A stretch of DNA of 64,000 nt from Anarhynchus alexandrinus (taxonomy: Eukaryota > Chordata > Aves > Charadriiformes > Charadriidae): contig VUYV01000333.1 in NCBI GenBank assembly GCA_008711295.1, forward strand, positions 532,238 to 596,237, read 5' to 3'. How positions within the stretch are numbered: position 1 is the first letter of the stretch; the number at the start of each line of letters is the position of its first letter. A model generated the notes under the pieces. That model was not told the DNA's origin, did no database searches, and saw only the letters and a program-made list of their open reading frames with translations. The translations under genes and the position numbers were made by a program. This document shows positions 63,943 to 64,000 of the stretch, in pieces.

Positions 63943-64000
63943 CCAGCGGCGGCTGCGGGGCGGGGGGCGGTGAGCGCTGCGGGTGGGGTGCGGTGGGCTC
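63943..64000 (-). promoter_or_regulatory. Probable G0S2 non-coding first exon in a CpG island
   Basis: On the minus strand the GC-rich sequence at the right edge ends in CGCTGG followed by GTAAGG (GT at 63942-63941), a good donor for splicing to the acceptor at about 63573-63572. The region 63700-64000 is CpG-rich. Exon start and promoter continue beyond the window. The intron would be about 370 bases. Confidence 0.5.

Overview
This is vertebrate, almost certainly avian, nuclear DNA. It has multi-exon genes with GT-AG introns, CpG islands at gene starts, several CR1 LINE fragments with the bird-type 3' end, and a solo LTR. No prokaryotic features, CRISPR arrays or tRNA genes were seen. Eight protein-coding genes are supported. 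Two conserved synteny blocks meet here: GUCA1A-GUCA1B (human 6p21) and IRF6-C1orf74-TRAF3IP3-HSD11B1-G0S2 (human 1q32). Published avian maps place both human segments on a small chromosome (chicken 26 is the likely counterpart; from memory, not checked).

Layout. 1-3.3 kb: the last three coding exons of GUCA1A (GCAP1, + strand); its first coding exon lies left of the window. 3.3-11.1 kb: intergenic, with an LTR that carries a nested CR1 and is flanked by a 5-bp target-site duplication. 11.1-15.8 kb: complete GUCA1B (GCAP2, - strand), tail-to-tail with GUCA1A. 15.8-20 kb: no recognised gene. 20-20.8 kb: CpG island, the likely IRF6 promoter. 24.4-28.2 kb: the seven coding exons of IRF6 (+). 28.7-30.1 kb: a CpG island with two adjacent inverted repeats, then the intronless C1orf74 homologue (+). 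30.7-45.8 kb: TRAF3IP3 (-), fourteen coding exons reconstructed, with a 273-base assembly gap over at least one more. 46.4-56.4 kb: two complete tandem HSD11B1 paralogues (-). 56.4-62.9 kb: a long non-coding stretch. 63.2-64 kb: G0S2 (-), with its coding exon intact.

How the genes relate. GCAP1 and GCAP2 are calcium sensors for photoreceptor guanylate cyclase. IRF6 is an epithelial transcription factor. TRAF3IP3 is a coiled-coil, tail-anchored signalling adaptor. 11beta-HSD1 reductase regenerates active glucocorticoid in the ER lumen, and G0S2 restrains adipose triglyceride lipase. They are neighbours by ancestry, not an operon-like pathway, although HSD11B1 and G0S2 both act in liver and fat metabolism. 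Exon boundaries come from GT/AG signals, phase continuity and recalled family alignments; no search was run.

I found no new multi-gene system. The most notable local features are the tandem HSD11B1 duplication with divergent C-termini, a possible upstream alternative first exon in compatible phase, the paired hairpins in the C1orf74 promoter, the LTR with nested CR1, and the synteny junction.
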